Source: Pseudomonadota bacterium
GTDB taxonomy: Bacteria > Bdellovibrionota > Bacteriovoracia > Bacteriovoracales > Bacteriovoracaceae
Length of the DNA stretch: 64,000 nt
Reading direction: 5' to 3'
NCBI GenBank assembly: GCA_027488375.1
Contig: JAIYBW010000003.1
Span: forward strand, 124,001-188,000
Below the pieces are notes generated by a model. That model made no database searches, was not told where the DNA came from, and saw nothing but the letters and a program-made list of their open reading frames with translations. This document shows positions 1-8,812 of the stretch, piece by piece. The number at the start of each line of letters is the position of its first letter. Position 1 is the stretch's first letter. The position numbers and the translations under genes are program-made.

Positions 1-796
1 GTCGTCCATAACGGCTCATGAAAGGGCGGAAGTTTCGCGCGATTTCTGCCGCTGAAACGTGCTTAAGAGAGATTACCCGCATCAAGTAGTTTTCAGTATC
101 TGGAGTATAGTTACCGGTATAAATCTTAGTTGGTGTATAACGGATATCGCGAGCGTTAATGACTTTGTAAAAGGCACCAGTCTTAATAAGTGAATAACCG
201 GCCATATTCAGAGCTGCAAGGTAGGCTTTCCAAGCATCTCCTACTGTAATAGGAGTTGGTGCGATGATAGAGACCTTACCTTTAACGTCTTTATCGAGAA
301 TGAGGTTAATTCCGGTAAGCTTTTGCATGTGTTTTGTGATTTCCATGATATCTGTATCTGGAAAATCAAAACTTTCAACAATTTCTGGGCCAAAAGCTGT
401 CTCTGGATTGAGGTTTACGTATTTTGTTTCTTTTGGTTGGGCCCCTTGTTTAGGTGCCGGACGATCACCAAATGTTTCTTGGTTAGCATCATCATCTTCA
501 TCACCTGCAAATGCAGATTCATTGTCTTCCTCTTCAGAGTCAGATACAGCTTGAGATTCTTTTTCAAGTTTTTCTGCTGCCTTTAAAGCCGCTGCTGCAT
601 CCTCTGCCGTCATTGTATCTGCATCAGGAATTGAGGACTCATCCATTCGAGCTTGAGGTGAGCCTTGTTTGTCTGGGGTGAAATTTGTCTTGGAACGATA
701 TTTATTAAATTGTCCAAAAGCGGATTGATGGGCCAGAAAGATCGTGGCAAAGAGCACAGGACCTATAAAGCGCTTTTGTTTTTTGTTTGAACTCAT
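1..796 (-). CDS. gspD: Type II secretion secretin GspD, N-terminal part (cut by window edge)
   Basis: Read on the minus strand from ATG at 796 the frame stays open to base 1, giving 265 codons of the N-terminus. A signal peptide with a hydrophobic core (FIGPVLFATIFLAHQSAFG) is followed by an acidic, low-complexity linker rich in Glu, Asp and Ala. A secretin N0-type domain follows, containing DTDIMEITKHMQKLTGINL and then YSLIKTGAFYKVINARDI. The next stretch (MRVISLKHVSAAEIA) looks like the start of the N1 domain. Secretins form the outer-membrane channel of type II secretion. The gene lies 11 bases after gspC, and its AAGGA ribosome site touches the gspC stop codon, so the two are one operon. 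The long acidic linker before N0 is unusual. The rest of the protein, including the barrel, is outside the window. Confidence 0.88.
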   Translation of the reverse strand, partial: MSSNKKQKRFIGPVLFATIFLAHQSAFGQFNKYRSKTNFTPDKQGSPQARMDESSIPDADTMTAEDAAAALKAAEKLEKESQAVSDSEEEDNESAFAGDEDDDANQETFGDRPAPKQGAQPKETKYVNLNPETAFGPEIVESFDFPDTDIMEITKHMQKLTGINLILDKDVKGKVSIIAPTPITVGDAWKAYLAALNMAGYSLIKTGAFYKVINARDIRYTPTKIYTGNYTPDTENYLMRVISLKHVSAAEIARNFRPFMSRYGR

Positions 797-807
797 ATCA
801 TCGTTCC

Positions 808-2025
808 TTATTTCTTAATGGTGTAGTCTTGAACAGACTCACTCCCATCACGTTTAATACCTAGAGATAAATTATCAAGTCCCTTAATTCTTCCAAAAAG
901 AAGCATCACTTCATTCATGTCATAGATAGGCTTCCCATTAATAGAAGTAATGATATCTTGATCCTGGATTCCGAGATAAGGGAAGATTCCTTGAGGATCA
1001 AGTTCAGTCATTTTAAAAGAGAGGGAGCCATCTGGGTTTTGGATTTTTACGGCTTTTGCTTGAGTTAATACAGCAGCGATGTCTTTAAGCTTGTCATCAA
1101 GAAGTGTTTTTGAAATCGCAAATTTATTTCCGTTATTTTCAATTCCAGGCAATTTCTTGTTGGACTTGAATTCTCGACTTTGGGCCGGTGTCATGACAGA
1201 AAGAGGAGAGGAGCTCATCGCGTTTTTTAAATCAGAGGTTATCGACTCACACATCCCACTCTCAAGATTCTTTACTAAGATCTCAAGTCGTGAAATTTTA
1301 AAAATTTTGGCAAAAGTTGAGATCTGATCTCCGACTCTAAATTCTTGTAATTCTCTTTCACCACGTATTTGAACAGAAGCAATAGACTTCACCGTATCTT
1401 GAAGAACAATTGTATTTAAAAGTTTAATGGGAAGGGAACTTTTCTGCTGAGCCTCATCGCATTTTTTGTCAGCAACAACATTCTTTTTTCCACCGAGACC
1501 AGTATTCGTTCTGAAAATATTGATACTCTTAACCTGAGCTAAAGTCCCTGCATTAAATTCATTCTCAACAGGTATATTAATTCCAAAATCTTGAGACTGA
1601 TCAAGTGAGGGTGTTCCTCTTGCCACGAGAGCAGAAATTTTTGCCACGGTAAATGTAATAGAGCAAATAATGAGAACTAAACCAAATTGATGAATCGGCT
1701 CTCTAGAAGAGCGTGAAAGAATTTTTTCAATCGCTTTATTTAAATTTGGTGAGAGAAGAGATTTTTCACCACCTGAACCCAAACTCGAAAAAATAGTCTG
1801 GGGATTAGCTCTTAATTTATTAAGATAGAATTGGGCCCTGTAGATGCTTGTCTTAACTTTGTCTTTGAATGCTAAAGAGGAGTGGGAAGATGTATCTGAT
1901 AGGTTTTCAATTTTATGGTCACCAGTTCGATCATCAATTGATGAAATCTCATCCTGATTAGATAAGTTATCCGATGGCTTGCGGCTTTGCTTCTTTTTTA
2001 GGAAGTCTTTGATTTTATTTATCAT
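808..2025 (-). CDS. gspC: Type II secretion inner-membrane protein GspC
   Basis: 405-residue bitopic protein. A basic, Ser-rich cytoplasmic N-terminus of about 114 residues precedes one membrane helix (about 115-136). A periplasmic HR-like region containing LLNTIVLQDTVKSIASVQI follows, and a PDZ domain occupies the C-terminus (about 330-405, with FPYLGIQDQDIITSINGKPI). GspC links the inner-membrane platform to the secretin and helps select substrates. Its size exceeds the roughly 270-300 residues typical of GspC, mainly because of the long N-terminus. The start could be the TTG at 2028, but the adjacent ATG at 2025 is more likely; neither has a good ribosome site. gspD follows directly, which supports the call. 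Confidence 0.88.
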   Translation of the reverse strand: MINKIKDFLKKKQSRKPSDNLSNQDEISSIDDRTGDHKIENLSDTSSHSSLAFKDKVKTSIYRAQFYLNKLRANPQTIFSSLGSGGEKSLLSPNLNKAIEKILSRSSREPIHQFGLVLIICSITFTVAKISALVARGTPSLDQSQDFGINIPVENEFNAGTLAQVKSINIFRTNTGLGGKKNVVADKKCDEAQQKSSLPIKLLNTIVLQDTVKSIASVQIRGERELQEFRVGDQISTFAKIFKISRLEILVKNLESGMCESITSDLKNAMSSSPLSVMTPAQSREFKSNKKLPGIENNGNKFAISKTLLDDKLKDIAAVLTQAKAVKIQNPDGSLSFKMTELDPQGIFPYLGIQDQDIITSINGKPIYDMNEVMLLFGRIKGLDNLSLGIKRDGSESVQDYTIKK

Positions 2026-2155
2026 CAATTTATTGTCATAAAATTTAATGTGATGTGCAAGTGCTGTGAGGGGAATTAAGCTTAAGCTATATTGTCGGGT
2101 ATTCTTGAGATTATTTTCGTGCCGGTGAGCTGAAGACTTTTCTGTACTTTAATAT

Positions 2156-2182
2156 TTGCTGTCCTATAATAAATACAGCAAT
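2156..2182 (+). promoter_or_regulatory. Inverted repeat around a TATAAT box upstream of the acyl-CoA dehydrogenase
   Basis: TTGCTGT (2156-2162) and ACAGCAA (2175-2181) form a 7-base dyad with a 12-base spacer. A consensus TATAAT (2165-2170) sits inside the spacer. No good -35 box is visible at the right distance. The arrangement fits a repressor site over the -10 element of the downstream gene. The run of eight T after the right arm means a weak terminator for plus-strand transcription is the main alternative. Confidence 0.4.
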
Positions 2183-2212
2183 TTTTTTTAAAAATTTTTC
2201 AAGAGGCCAGTT

Positions 2213-3982
2213 ATGTCACATGATTCTTCTAAAGAAATCCCTTCTATTGTTAAAAACATGTTTTACGGCGAAGTTGTTGAAGAAGAGGTTTTTCCTTTTC
2301 CTCATTTGTCTGAAGGCCAGGTCGAGATGGCAAAGGCCATGATCGATGCAGTTGACAAATTTGCTCAGAATTCTATTGATGCCGCTAAGTTTGATAAAGA
2401 CGCTAAAATTCCTAAAGAAGTCCTAGATGGATTGGCCTCCCTTGGTCTATGTGGGCTTGGTGTTGAGGAAGAGTTTGGTGGACTAGGTTTAGATACGACT
2501 CTTTATGCAAGAGTTTTTTCTGAGATTGCTGGGATTGATGGTTCTATCGCTACAACTCTTGGGGCCCATCAGTCGATCGGCTATAAGGCCCTTATTAATG
2601 AAGGGAACGAGGAGCAGAAGAAAAAATGGCTCCCTAAACTGGCCACTGGTGAAGTTTGGGCTTCTTTTTGCTTAACTGAGCCAGGTTCTGGTTCTGATGC
2701 CTACTCAATTAAAACAAAAGCCACAAAAAATGCAGATGGAACTTACACCATTAATGGACAAAAGCTTTGGATCACCAACGCTGGTATGGCCGGATTTTAC
2801 TCTGTATTTGCTAAAACGGAACACGATGAAGAGGGCAAAAAGGTTGAACGTATTTCCTGCTTTATCGTTGAAAAGGATATGCCTGGAATCTCTTTTGGTG
2901 AAAAAGAAGATAAGATGGGAATTCGTGCCTCTGAAACGCGAGCAGTTTATTTTGACAATGTCGTTGTTCCAGCTTCAAACATGATTGGCGAGCCAGGAAA
3001 AGGTTTTAAAATTGCCATGAATGTTCTTAATACAGGTCGTCTATCCCTTGGATCTGGCTCAGTGGGCGGTATGAAGGCTATTTTAAAATTAGCTACGGCC
3101 CAAGCAAAAACCAGAAAGCAATTTGGAGATTACATTGCTAACTTTGGTCTCATTCAAGAAAAACTCTCGGCCATGGCCGCGAATATTTATGCTTCTGAAT
3201 CCATTGTCTATATGACAACTGGTAAAATCACTCAAGGCATGAGTGAGTTTTCTCATGAGTCTGCGATTTGTAAAATTTATTGTTCTGAGAAATTGTGGAA
3301 TACCATCGATATGGCAACACAGATTGGTGCAGGTAACGCCTACATGAGGGAGTACCCTTATGAGCGAATCATGAGAGATTGCCGAATCAATCTTATTTTT
3401 GAAGGAACAAATGAGATTTTAAGAATCTTCACAGCTCTTTCTGGGATTAAGGGGCCATCTGACTCTTTAAAAGAACTTGGTAAAGTGGCCGATGTTTCAA
3501 AAGCTATTCAGGATCCTATTAAATCCGTAGGTATCCTTTCTGATTTTGCGAAGAAAAGAATTGCTAAGTATGTAGGCTCTAAGACTTTGACTAAAATTCA
3601 TCCTTCCCTTGAGACTCATGGATCTCATTTCTCAAGTGCCTTGAATGATTTCTCTATTGCTGTAGAGAACACGATCATGAAGTACGGAAAAAATATCATC
3701 GGAAATGAGTTACCACAGATGAGAATTGCCAACATGGCGATTGAACTTTATGTTCAGCTTTGCGTATTATCTCGTACAACATCGATTTTAAATAAATCGG
3801 ATGTTTCTGATTCTGATAAAGAATATGTGACATTACTTACTGAGATGATTTGTCGTGATAGTCGCCAAAATTTCACGCGAAACTATAAGAGATTAAACTC
3901 TAGTTATGACAAACTTATCCCGAAAGTTTCGAAGCATATTTCTGAAAGAGATGGTTTTGGATTTGATATCATTGATTTCTAA
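2213..3982 (+). CDS. Acyl-CoA dehydrogenase, long (VLCAD/ACAD9-like) form
   Basis: 589-residue flavoenzyme of the acyl-CoA dehydrogenase family, which introduces the alpha-beta double bond in acyl-CoA using FAD. The N-terminal helical domain, the beta domain (WASFCLTEPGSGSDA, then YTINGQKLWITNA) and the helical C-terminal domain (GRLSLGSGSVGGM, RKQFGDYI) are all recognisable. The IFEGTNEILRIF motif near residue 397 carries the expected catalytic Glu. A C-terminal extension of about 170 residues takes it beyond the usual 380 residues and resembles very-long-chain enzymes. The start has AAGAGG upstream. It is followed by a strong terminator. The chain-length preference cannot be read from the sequence. 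Confidence 0.93.
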   Translation: MSHDSSKEIPSIVKNMFYGEVVEEEVFPFPHLSEGQVEMAKAMIDAVDKFAQNSIDAAKFDKDAKIPKEVLDGLASLGLCGLGVEEEFGGLGLDTTLYARVFSEIAGIDGSIATTLGAHQSIGYKALINEGNEEQKKKWLPKLATGEVWASFCLTEPGSGSDAYSIKTKATKNADGTYTINGQKLWITNAGMAGFYSVFAKTEHDEEGKKVERISCFIVEKDMPGISFGEKEDKMGIRASETRAVYFDNVVVPASNMIGEPGKGFKIAMNVLNTGRLSLGSGSVGGMKAILKLATAQAKTRKQFGDYIANFGLIQEKLSAMAANIYASESIVYMTTGKITQGMSEFSHESAICKIYCSEKLWNTIDMATQIGAGNAYMREYPYERIMRDCRINLIFEGTNEILRIFTALSGIKGPSDSLKELGKVADVSKAIQDPIKSVGILSDFAKKRIAKYVGSKTLTKIHPSLETHGSHFSSALNDFSIAVENTIMKYGKNIIGNELPQMRIANMAIELYVQLCVLSRTTSILNKSDVSDSDKEYVTLLTEMICRDSRQNFTRNYKRLNSSYDKLIPKVSKHISERDGFGFDIIDF

Positions 3983-5792
3983 GCTCTTGCCCCCCGTCTT
4001 GGGGGGCATTTTTTTACTAAACTTATCATGTTCCCAAATTCCTCAAATGAGTCATGATGAGGAGTCGATTAAGCTTTCTGAAGAACTCGATGATCTTTCA
4101 AAAAAAATTCAACCCGTTAATTATGGACCTCTTCAAAAGAATGAGTCTGGATTTATAGATAAGACGAATGAATATGGTTTGCAGGGACTAGAGGCTATTG
4201 CACTCAATGCTGTCGATATCAATTTTGATGGCTTTACTGATCTGGTCATTGTCCCTAGTTATTACTCTCGACCAAAGTTTTTAATTTTTAATCCTAAAGA
4301 AAAAAAATTTTCTCCTTGGTCGCATGATCCATTGCCTCTGGACTTTAAAGCGACCTTTATTCTCATTTATGATCTCAACAGAGATAAGGTCCCAGATATT
4401 TTAAGTGGGGTTTTAAATCAACGGAGCGAGGTCAGTCAGATACCGGTTAAGTTTTATGAAGGTAAAATCAGAAATGGTCTTCTTACTTACAAAGAAGTTC
4501 CAGATGCTATTAAATTGGGTCCCTCATCGACGAGTTCATTGAGCTTAATCGATTATGATTTAGATGGGCAATTAGACATTTTTGTCGGCAATTGGTTTGA
4601 GCAAAAAAATAATCAATATTTTCCTACTGCTGATAGGCTACTCAGAAATAATTTAGGAAAGTTTGAAGATGTTTCGCATTTATTAACCAATGAAACTAAA
4701 AAAAGTGCCGACCAGATCTTCCCACCAGAAGCACGGCCAACTTATGGTTCTTCCACATGTGATATTGATCAAAATGGGTTCCCTGATATTCTTACCGCTT
4801 CATCTGCGGGGTATAAGAATAAACTTTGGATGAACTTAAAGGAATCACAAACCGGTCAAAGAAAGTTTGAAGATGTTGGTCCTCTTAGTAATTATGCCTC
4901 TGATCCAGATGGGAGCTTAATTGCCACCGGAGGAGGAAGAACATTTTTTAGCTCATGCACAGATTATAATGATGATGGACTCATGGATGTCTTTTTAGGT
5001 GAACTTTCTCATGCCTATGATAATGATTCCGTTGATCGTTCAAGTATCTTAACTGGCTCAAAAGAGACTTATCCTCCCTATTTTATGCGTACCGAGTATC
5101 TCAGCGACGCTTTGTCTGAATCATGGAATCAAGGAGACCGTCGGGGAGTGTGGGTTGATTATAATTTAGATGGCAGGATTGATCTTCTGGTTGATAACTC
5201 AGGCTTTCCACCGTTTTCAAGACTAGTTCTTTTTGAACAAGATGAAACTCGTGCTTTTATCAATGTTGCCTCACAAATGGGAATTGATATCGTTAACCCA
5301 ATCGGTACGATCACCCTTGACCTGAACCAAGATGGTTTACCTGATATTGTAACAGGCCAAAACAATATTAGAAAAAATGAGATTAAACCACGTCTTTACG
5401 TATTTGAAAATCGATCCAAAATCCCTGGAAGAAAAAGTCTAAAGGTGAATCTCGGTGGTCTTAAGTCGAATCACTTAGGTCTTGGCGCCATGGTGATGCT
5501 CTATCAAAAAAAAGAGGGAAGAAAAATCATTCAACGTCGCTGGGTAGAGTATTCTCAAGGTGGTCTCATGTCTCAAAATGAAGACGGCATTTACTTTGGG
5601 ATTGATGAAAGTGTAGAGATCGTGGGACTAAAAGTACGCTGGCCATTTGTCCAAAAAGCAGGATTTAAACAAGGTGAAGTTTTAGAGAAGCTCTACTCAA
5701 CGAAGGGAATCTTTAATCAAAAAGATCATACAGAAATTACAGTCTGTGAAGATGGCAAAGTTCTTCCAGGAAAGATGTCTTGTCAGTTCTAA
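3951..5792 (+). CDS. Lipoprotein with FG-GAP/VCBS repeats and ASPIC/UnbV-like C-terminus
   Basis: 613 residues if started at ATG 3951, which overlaps the dehydrogenase by 32 bases. The N-terminus is hydrophobic and ends in a lipobox (LLNLSCS), so it is probably an envelope lipoprotein. The body holds several calcium-binding-type repeats of the FG-GAP/VCBS kind, such as DINFDGFTDL, DYDLDGQLDIFVGN, DIDQNGFPDI, DYNDDGLMDV and DLNQDGLPDI. These would form a beta-propeller. The C-terminal 120 residues (HLGLGAMVMLYQK, then VGLKVRWP) match the ASPIC/UnbV layout seen in CRTAC1-like proteins. Such proteins are surface or adhesion proteins; no substrate is known here. The start is uncertain because a terminator hairpin encodes part of the signal peptide; TTG 3972 is an alternative. 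Confidence 0.82.
   Translation: MVLDLISLISKLLPPVLGGIFLLNLSCSQIPQMSHDEESIKLSEELDDLSKKIQPVNYGPLQKNESGFIDKTNEYGLQGLEAIALNAVDINFDGFTDLVIVPSYYSRPKFLIFNPKEKKFSPWSHDPLPLDFKATFILIYDLNRDKVPDILSGVLNQRSEVSQIPVKFYEGKIRNGLLTYKEVPDAIKLGPSSTSSLSLIDYDLDGQLDIFVGNWFEQKNNQYFPTADRLLRNNLGKFEDVSHLLTNETKKSADQIFPPEARPTYGSSTCDIDQNGFPDILTASSAGYKNKLWMNLKESQTGQRKFEDVGPLSNYASDPDGSLIATGGGRTFFSSCTDYNDDGLMDVFLGELSHAYDNDSVDRSSILTGSKETYPPYFMRTEYLSDALSESWNQGDRRGVWVDYNLDGRIDLLVDNSGFPPFSRLVLFEQDETRAFINVASQMGIDIVNPIGTITLDLNQDGLPDIVTGQNNIRKNEIKPRLYVFENRSKIPGRKSLKVNLGGLKSNHLGLGAMVMLYQKKEGRKIIQRRWVEYSQGGLMSQNEDGIYFGIDESVEIVGLKVRWPFVQKAGFKQGEVLEKLYSTKGIFNQKDHTEITVCEDGKVLPGKMSCQF
3988..4015 (+). terminator. Strong rho-independent terminator, inside the next gene's signal sequence
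   Basis: GCCCCCC (3989-3995), a five-base loop and GGGGGGC (4001-4007), flanked by T/A, form an 8-bp GC-rich stem followed by seven T. It terminates the acyl-CoA dehydrogenase transcript. It lies in frame within the lipoprotein signal region of the following gene. Confidence 0.88.
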
Positions 5793-5793
5793 A

Positions 5794-6609
5794 TTATTTC
5801 TTTTTTATCAAATCAACTAAGCTTTTTATGTGTTCAGGTATCGTTTGAAAATTCAAACTTGAGAGATGAATAAATTGTTTGGCGAGACCTTTAAGCTCAT
5901 AGGTATTTAATTTATCATCTTTATCAATGGTATGGTCTGGCACAATCGCAATCCCAACACCTTTTTTAACCAGTTTATGGATAGTCGTAATAGAGTTTAC
6001 GACGATAATTTTTTGAGATCTTTTCTTGTATAGATGAAATAAGTGATCCTGCTCCGAATAAACAATCCATGGATAGTCATAAGCTTCTTTGGGATTTATA
6101 TCCATTTTACTAATCAGAACCATTTTTTCTTCGAAGAGTTTGAGTGAACTCACAAGTTCACTCTGAATATTTTCGGTGGTGAAAATCAGATCATATCTTC
6201 CGCTATGGAGCTTTTCTTTTAGATTTTCAAGAGAGTTCACTTCAACATTAAGCTGGTGGGAGCTTTGCTTATTGAAGTCAACCATCAGTTCATTGAACCA
6301 AGTTTCAAGAAGACCATGGAGAATACCAACACGAATAGTTTTATTCATGTGTCCAAAAAATATATCCTGTAATTTATCTTCAAATTGACCTAGTTCACTG
6401 AGAAGGGCCTGACCTTTTTCAGTCAGGAGAACCTTTTTTGAAGAGCGAATAATGAGTTGATCACCAACAGATTCTTCTAAAAGTTTAATTTGTCGGCTAA
6501 CAGCGGACTGAGCAATATTTAATTCTTGAGCAGCTTTTGAAAAATTAAGAAAACGAGACGTAACGAGAAAAGCCTTGAGATAGCGATAATCGAGTGAAAT
6601 TTCTTTCAT
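5794..6609 (-). CDS. LysR-family transcriptional regulator
   Basis: 271 residues from ATG 6609. The N-terminal winged helix-turn-helix (YLKAFLVTSRFLNFSKAAQE, then AQSAVSRQIKLLEE) is typical of LysR. It is followed by a substrate-binding domain of the periplasmic-binding-protein fold, with GVGIAIVPDH near the end. A longer reading from 6621 exists, but the ATG at 6609 overlaps the stop codon of the upstream IscA-like gene in an ATGA junction, which favours translational coupling. Its target and ligand are unknown. Being cotranscribed with, rather than divergent from, its neighbour is less usual for LysR genes. Confidence 0.88.
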   Translation of the reverse strand: MKEISLDYRYLKAFLVTSRFLNFSKAAQELNIAQSAVSRQIKLLEESVGDQLIIRSSKKVLLTEKGQALLSELGQFEDKLQDIFFGHMNKTIRVGILHGLLETWFNELMVDFNKQSSHQLNVEVNSLENLKEKLHSGRYDLIFTTENIQSELVSSLKLFEEKMVLISKMDINPKEAYDYPWIVYSEQDHLFHLYKKRSQKIIVVNSITTIHKLVKKGVGIAIVPDHTIDKDDKLNTYELKGLAKQFIHLSSLNFQTIPEHIKSLVDLIKKK

Positions 6610-7007
6610 TTTTGCGCCCAAGGAGGAAGTCTAGTCGTATCTTTAAAAAATTTACCTTTATGCTGACCATCGGCTGCATTGCTAACGATGAAACCTTCTT
6701 CATTATTTTGGGCATCTAAAAGATAATCAAGAGTAAATTCTTGAGTATAAAATGCTGTGAAAGGATCTACGAGGATTTGAAGTTTAAAATTAATGAGTGG
6801 GTACTCTTTCTCTACCACGAGATCATCTTCATGTTTCTCTGAAAAGCCCGTATCATAGGTGAATCCATCACAACCTTTTCCGCCAATTTTAATCCGGAAT
6901 TGAAGGCCTTCAAGAGTGTAATCATTAACCTGCATGAGCTGTATTTGCCTCACGGCACTATCAGTAATAAGTACTTTCAAATCAGAGGCAGTCAGTGTTT
7001 TTTCCAT
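6606..7007 (-). CDS. HesB/IscA-like protein lacking the C-terminal cysteines
   Basis: 133 residues. The fold resembles A-type Fe-S carriers, with FRIKIGGKGCDGFTYDTGF in the position of the usual first cysteine motif, then INFKLQILVDPFTAFY and the expected C-terminal strand. A-type carriers such as IscA and ErpA hold Fe-S clusters with one cysteine here and a CxC pair near the C-terminus. This protein has only Cys46; the C-terminal CxC is replaced by SNAADGQHKGKF. It is therefore unlikely to bind a cluster in the standard way, and could be a scaffold, partner or regulator variant. It is coupled to the LysR gene by an ATGA overlap. Confidence 0.75.
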   Translation of the reverse strand: MEKTLTASDLKVLITDSAVRQIQLMQVNDYTLEGLQFRIKIGGKGCDGFTYDTGFSEKHEDDLVVEKEYPLINFKLQILVDPFTAFYTQEFTLDYLLDAQNNEEGFIVSNAADGQHKGKFFKDTTRLPPWAQK

Positions 7008-7087
7008 AGAAAAATCTTATCAATTCTTTTGTGTATTGTCTTTAATTCATCCACATCTTATTCTTTTGAGAAACCGAGGTCTTAGTT

Positions 7088-8812
7088 ATGAATATAAATT
7101 ACATAGTCCAATTAGATCTACCTGAGCAGCATCATGTCAAAGTCACGCTACAAATGAAGTGGCCTGCGGGTAAAAAATCTTTAAGAGTCTTCCTTCCTTC
7201 TTGGAGTCCAGGTTCTTATCTCTTAAGGGAGTATGCTCGCCATATAAGACATTTTGAAGCTTCTCAATCAAATGGAGAAATTCTTTTTCATGAGCAAATA
7301 ACGAAAAATATTTGGGAGATTAATTTAGAGAAGTCAGCCGCTACACATAATACTGAGAAGTTAAGTGTTAGTTATGAAATCTACTGTAAAGATCTAACTG
7401 TGAGAACATCACACGTTGATGCTTCACATGCTTTTTTGCATGGACCAAGTTACCTCATGGGAGTCCTTGATGAAAAAATAGAGGCTCCAGTCATAGAATT
7501 TCGTTTTCCTAAAATTTGGAGCAAGCTGAGTACTTCTTTGAAAGATATTTCTGAGGTCCGTGATCAGTTCATTTTCACTGCTCCAGATTATGATTCATTA
7601 ATTGATTGTCCCGTTGAAATTGGATGTCATGAGACGGATGGCTTTGAATATCAGAATAAACCCCATCATCTCGCATACTATGGTCAACTTTATCCCCATA
7701 AGCAGGATTTAAAGAACGATATAAAGAAAATAGTCGAAACTGTAGCCAAACATTTTAATCAAGAGCTCCCTTATGAAAATTATCTCTTCATTAATCACTT
7801 TGTTCCAAAAATTTATGGTGGCCTAGAGCACCTGAATTCAACGGCCCTACACTTTGATGGACGAAAATTAGGAAATAGAAAAGATTATTTGAATTATCTT
7901 TCTCTCCTTGGGCATGAATATTTTCACCTCTGGAATGTTAAACGTATAAGACCTCAGGAACTAGGCCCTTTTGATTACCATCATGAAAATTATACGACTC
8001 TATTATGGCTCGCAGAGGGGTTAACGAGTTTCATGGATGACCTCTTTGTTTATCGTGCTGGCCTCTCAACCCTCGAAGAGTATCTCGATGCGGTAAAGGG
8101 ACATTTTGAAACATATTTTTCCACACCCGGCCGTTATTTTCATTCTTTGGAGCAAAGTTCTTTCAATGCTTGGGTTAAACTCTATAGGCCTGATGAAAAT
8201 TCGAAAAATTCTTCAGTGAGTTATTACCTCAAGGGTGGACTCGTCTTTATGGTTCTTCATGGACTTTTAATCGAAAAGGGGAAATCCATTAATGATCTTT
8301 TAATCTCGCTCTGGACTCAATTTAAACAGAGACCAGATCAAGGGGTCTCAAAGCAAGAGATTTATCAATTGATTGAGAATTTAGGTGGGAGTGATGTGGT
8401 TGAAAAATTTTCAACGATGATTGAGACCACTCAAGATATAGATTTTGATTCCGCTCTAAAAAAGATGGGACTCGAAATGAAGTGGCACCAAAGCAATAAT
8501 CCTTGGCTTGGAATTGACTGGGAATTTACTGGCGAGCGAGTCTTTATTAAAACCATCATTCATGACGGTCCTGCTCACAAAGCTGGGTTAAATGCAGGTG
8601 ATGAAATTATATTTCTTAATAGTTTAAGATTTTTAAAAGAAGATGCGGACAAAATTTCAAATTTTATTTTTACCGACATGACCTATGAATTTATTGTTTC
8701 AAGACTCGGTCAGATTCAAAAAATTGAAATTGTTCCAGGTAAGCAGCCGCGAGTTTTAAAAGAAATCTCAATCATCGATCGAGTATTGGCCGAGCGAGTG
8801 TTTAAATTTTAA
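7088..8812 (+). CDS. M61-family metallopeptidase with C-terminal PDZ domain
   Basis: 574 residues. The N-terminal beta-domain (VFLPSWSPGSYLLREYARH) is typical of M61 glycyl aminopeptidases. The zinc motif HEYFHLWNVKRIRP starts near residue 276, and the downstream Glu-containing segment (TLLWLAEGLTSFMDD) supplies the third ligand region. A PDZ-like domain lies near 478-550 (GPAHKAGLNAGDEIIFLNSL). No signal peptide is visible, so it is probably cytoplasmic or exported by another route. The start has GAGG nine bases upstream. The 3' end overlaps the convergent phosphopantetheinyl transferase by 11 bases. Confidence 0.92.
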   Translation: MNINYIVQLDLPEQHHVKVTLQMKWPAGKKSLRVFLPSWSPGSYLLREYARHIRHFEASQSNGEILFHEQITKNIWEINLEKSAATHNTEKLSVSYEIYCKDLTVRTSHVDASHAFLHGPSYLMGVLDEKIEAPVIEFRFPKIWSKLSTSLKDISEVRDQFIFTAPDYDSLIDCPVEIGCHETDGFEYQNKPHHLAYYGQLYPHKQDLKNDIKKIVETVAKHFNQELPYENYLFINHFVPKIYGGLEHLNSTALHFDGRKLGNRKDYLNYLSLLGHEYFHLWNVKRIRPQELGPFDYHHENYTTLLWLAEGLTSFMDDLFVYRAGLSTLEEYLDAVKGHFETYFSTPGRYFHSLEQSSFNAWVKLYRPDENSKNSSVSYYLKGGLVFMVLHGLLIEKGKSINDLLISLWTQFKQRPDQGVSKQEIYQLIENLGGSDVVEKFSTMIETTQDIDFDSALKKMGLEMKWHQSNNPWLGIDWEFTGERVFIKTIIHDGPAHKAGLNAGDEIIFLNSLRFLKEDADKISNFIFTDMTYEFIVSRLGQIQKIEIVPGKQPRVLKEISIIDRVLAERVFKF

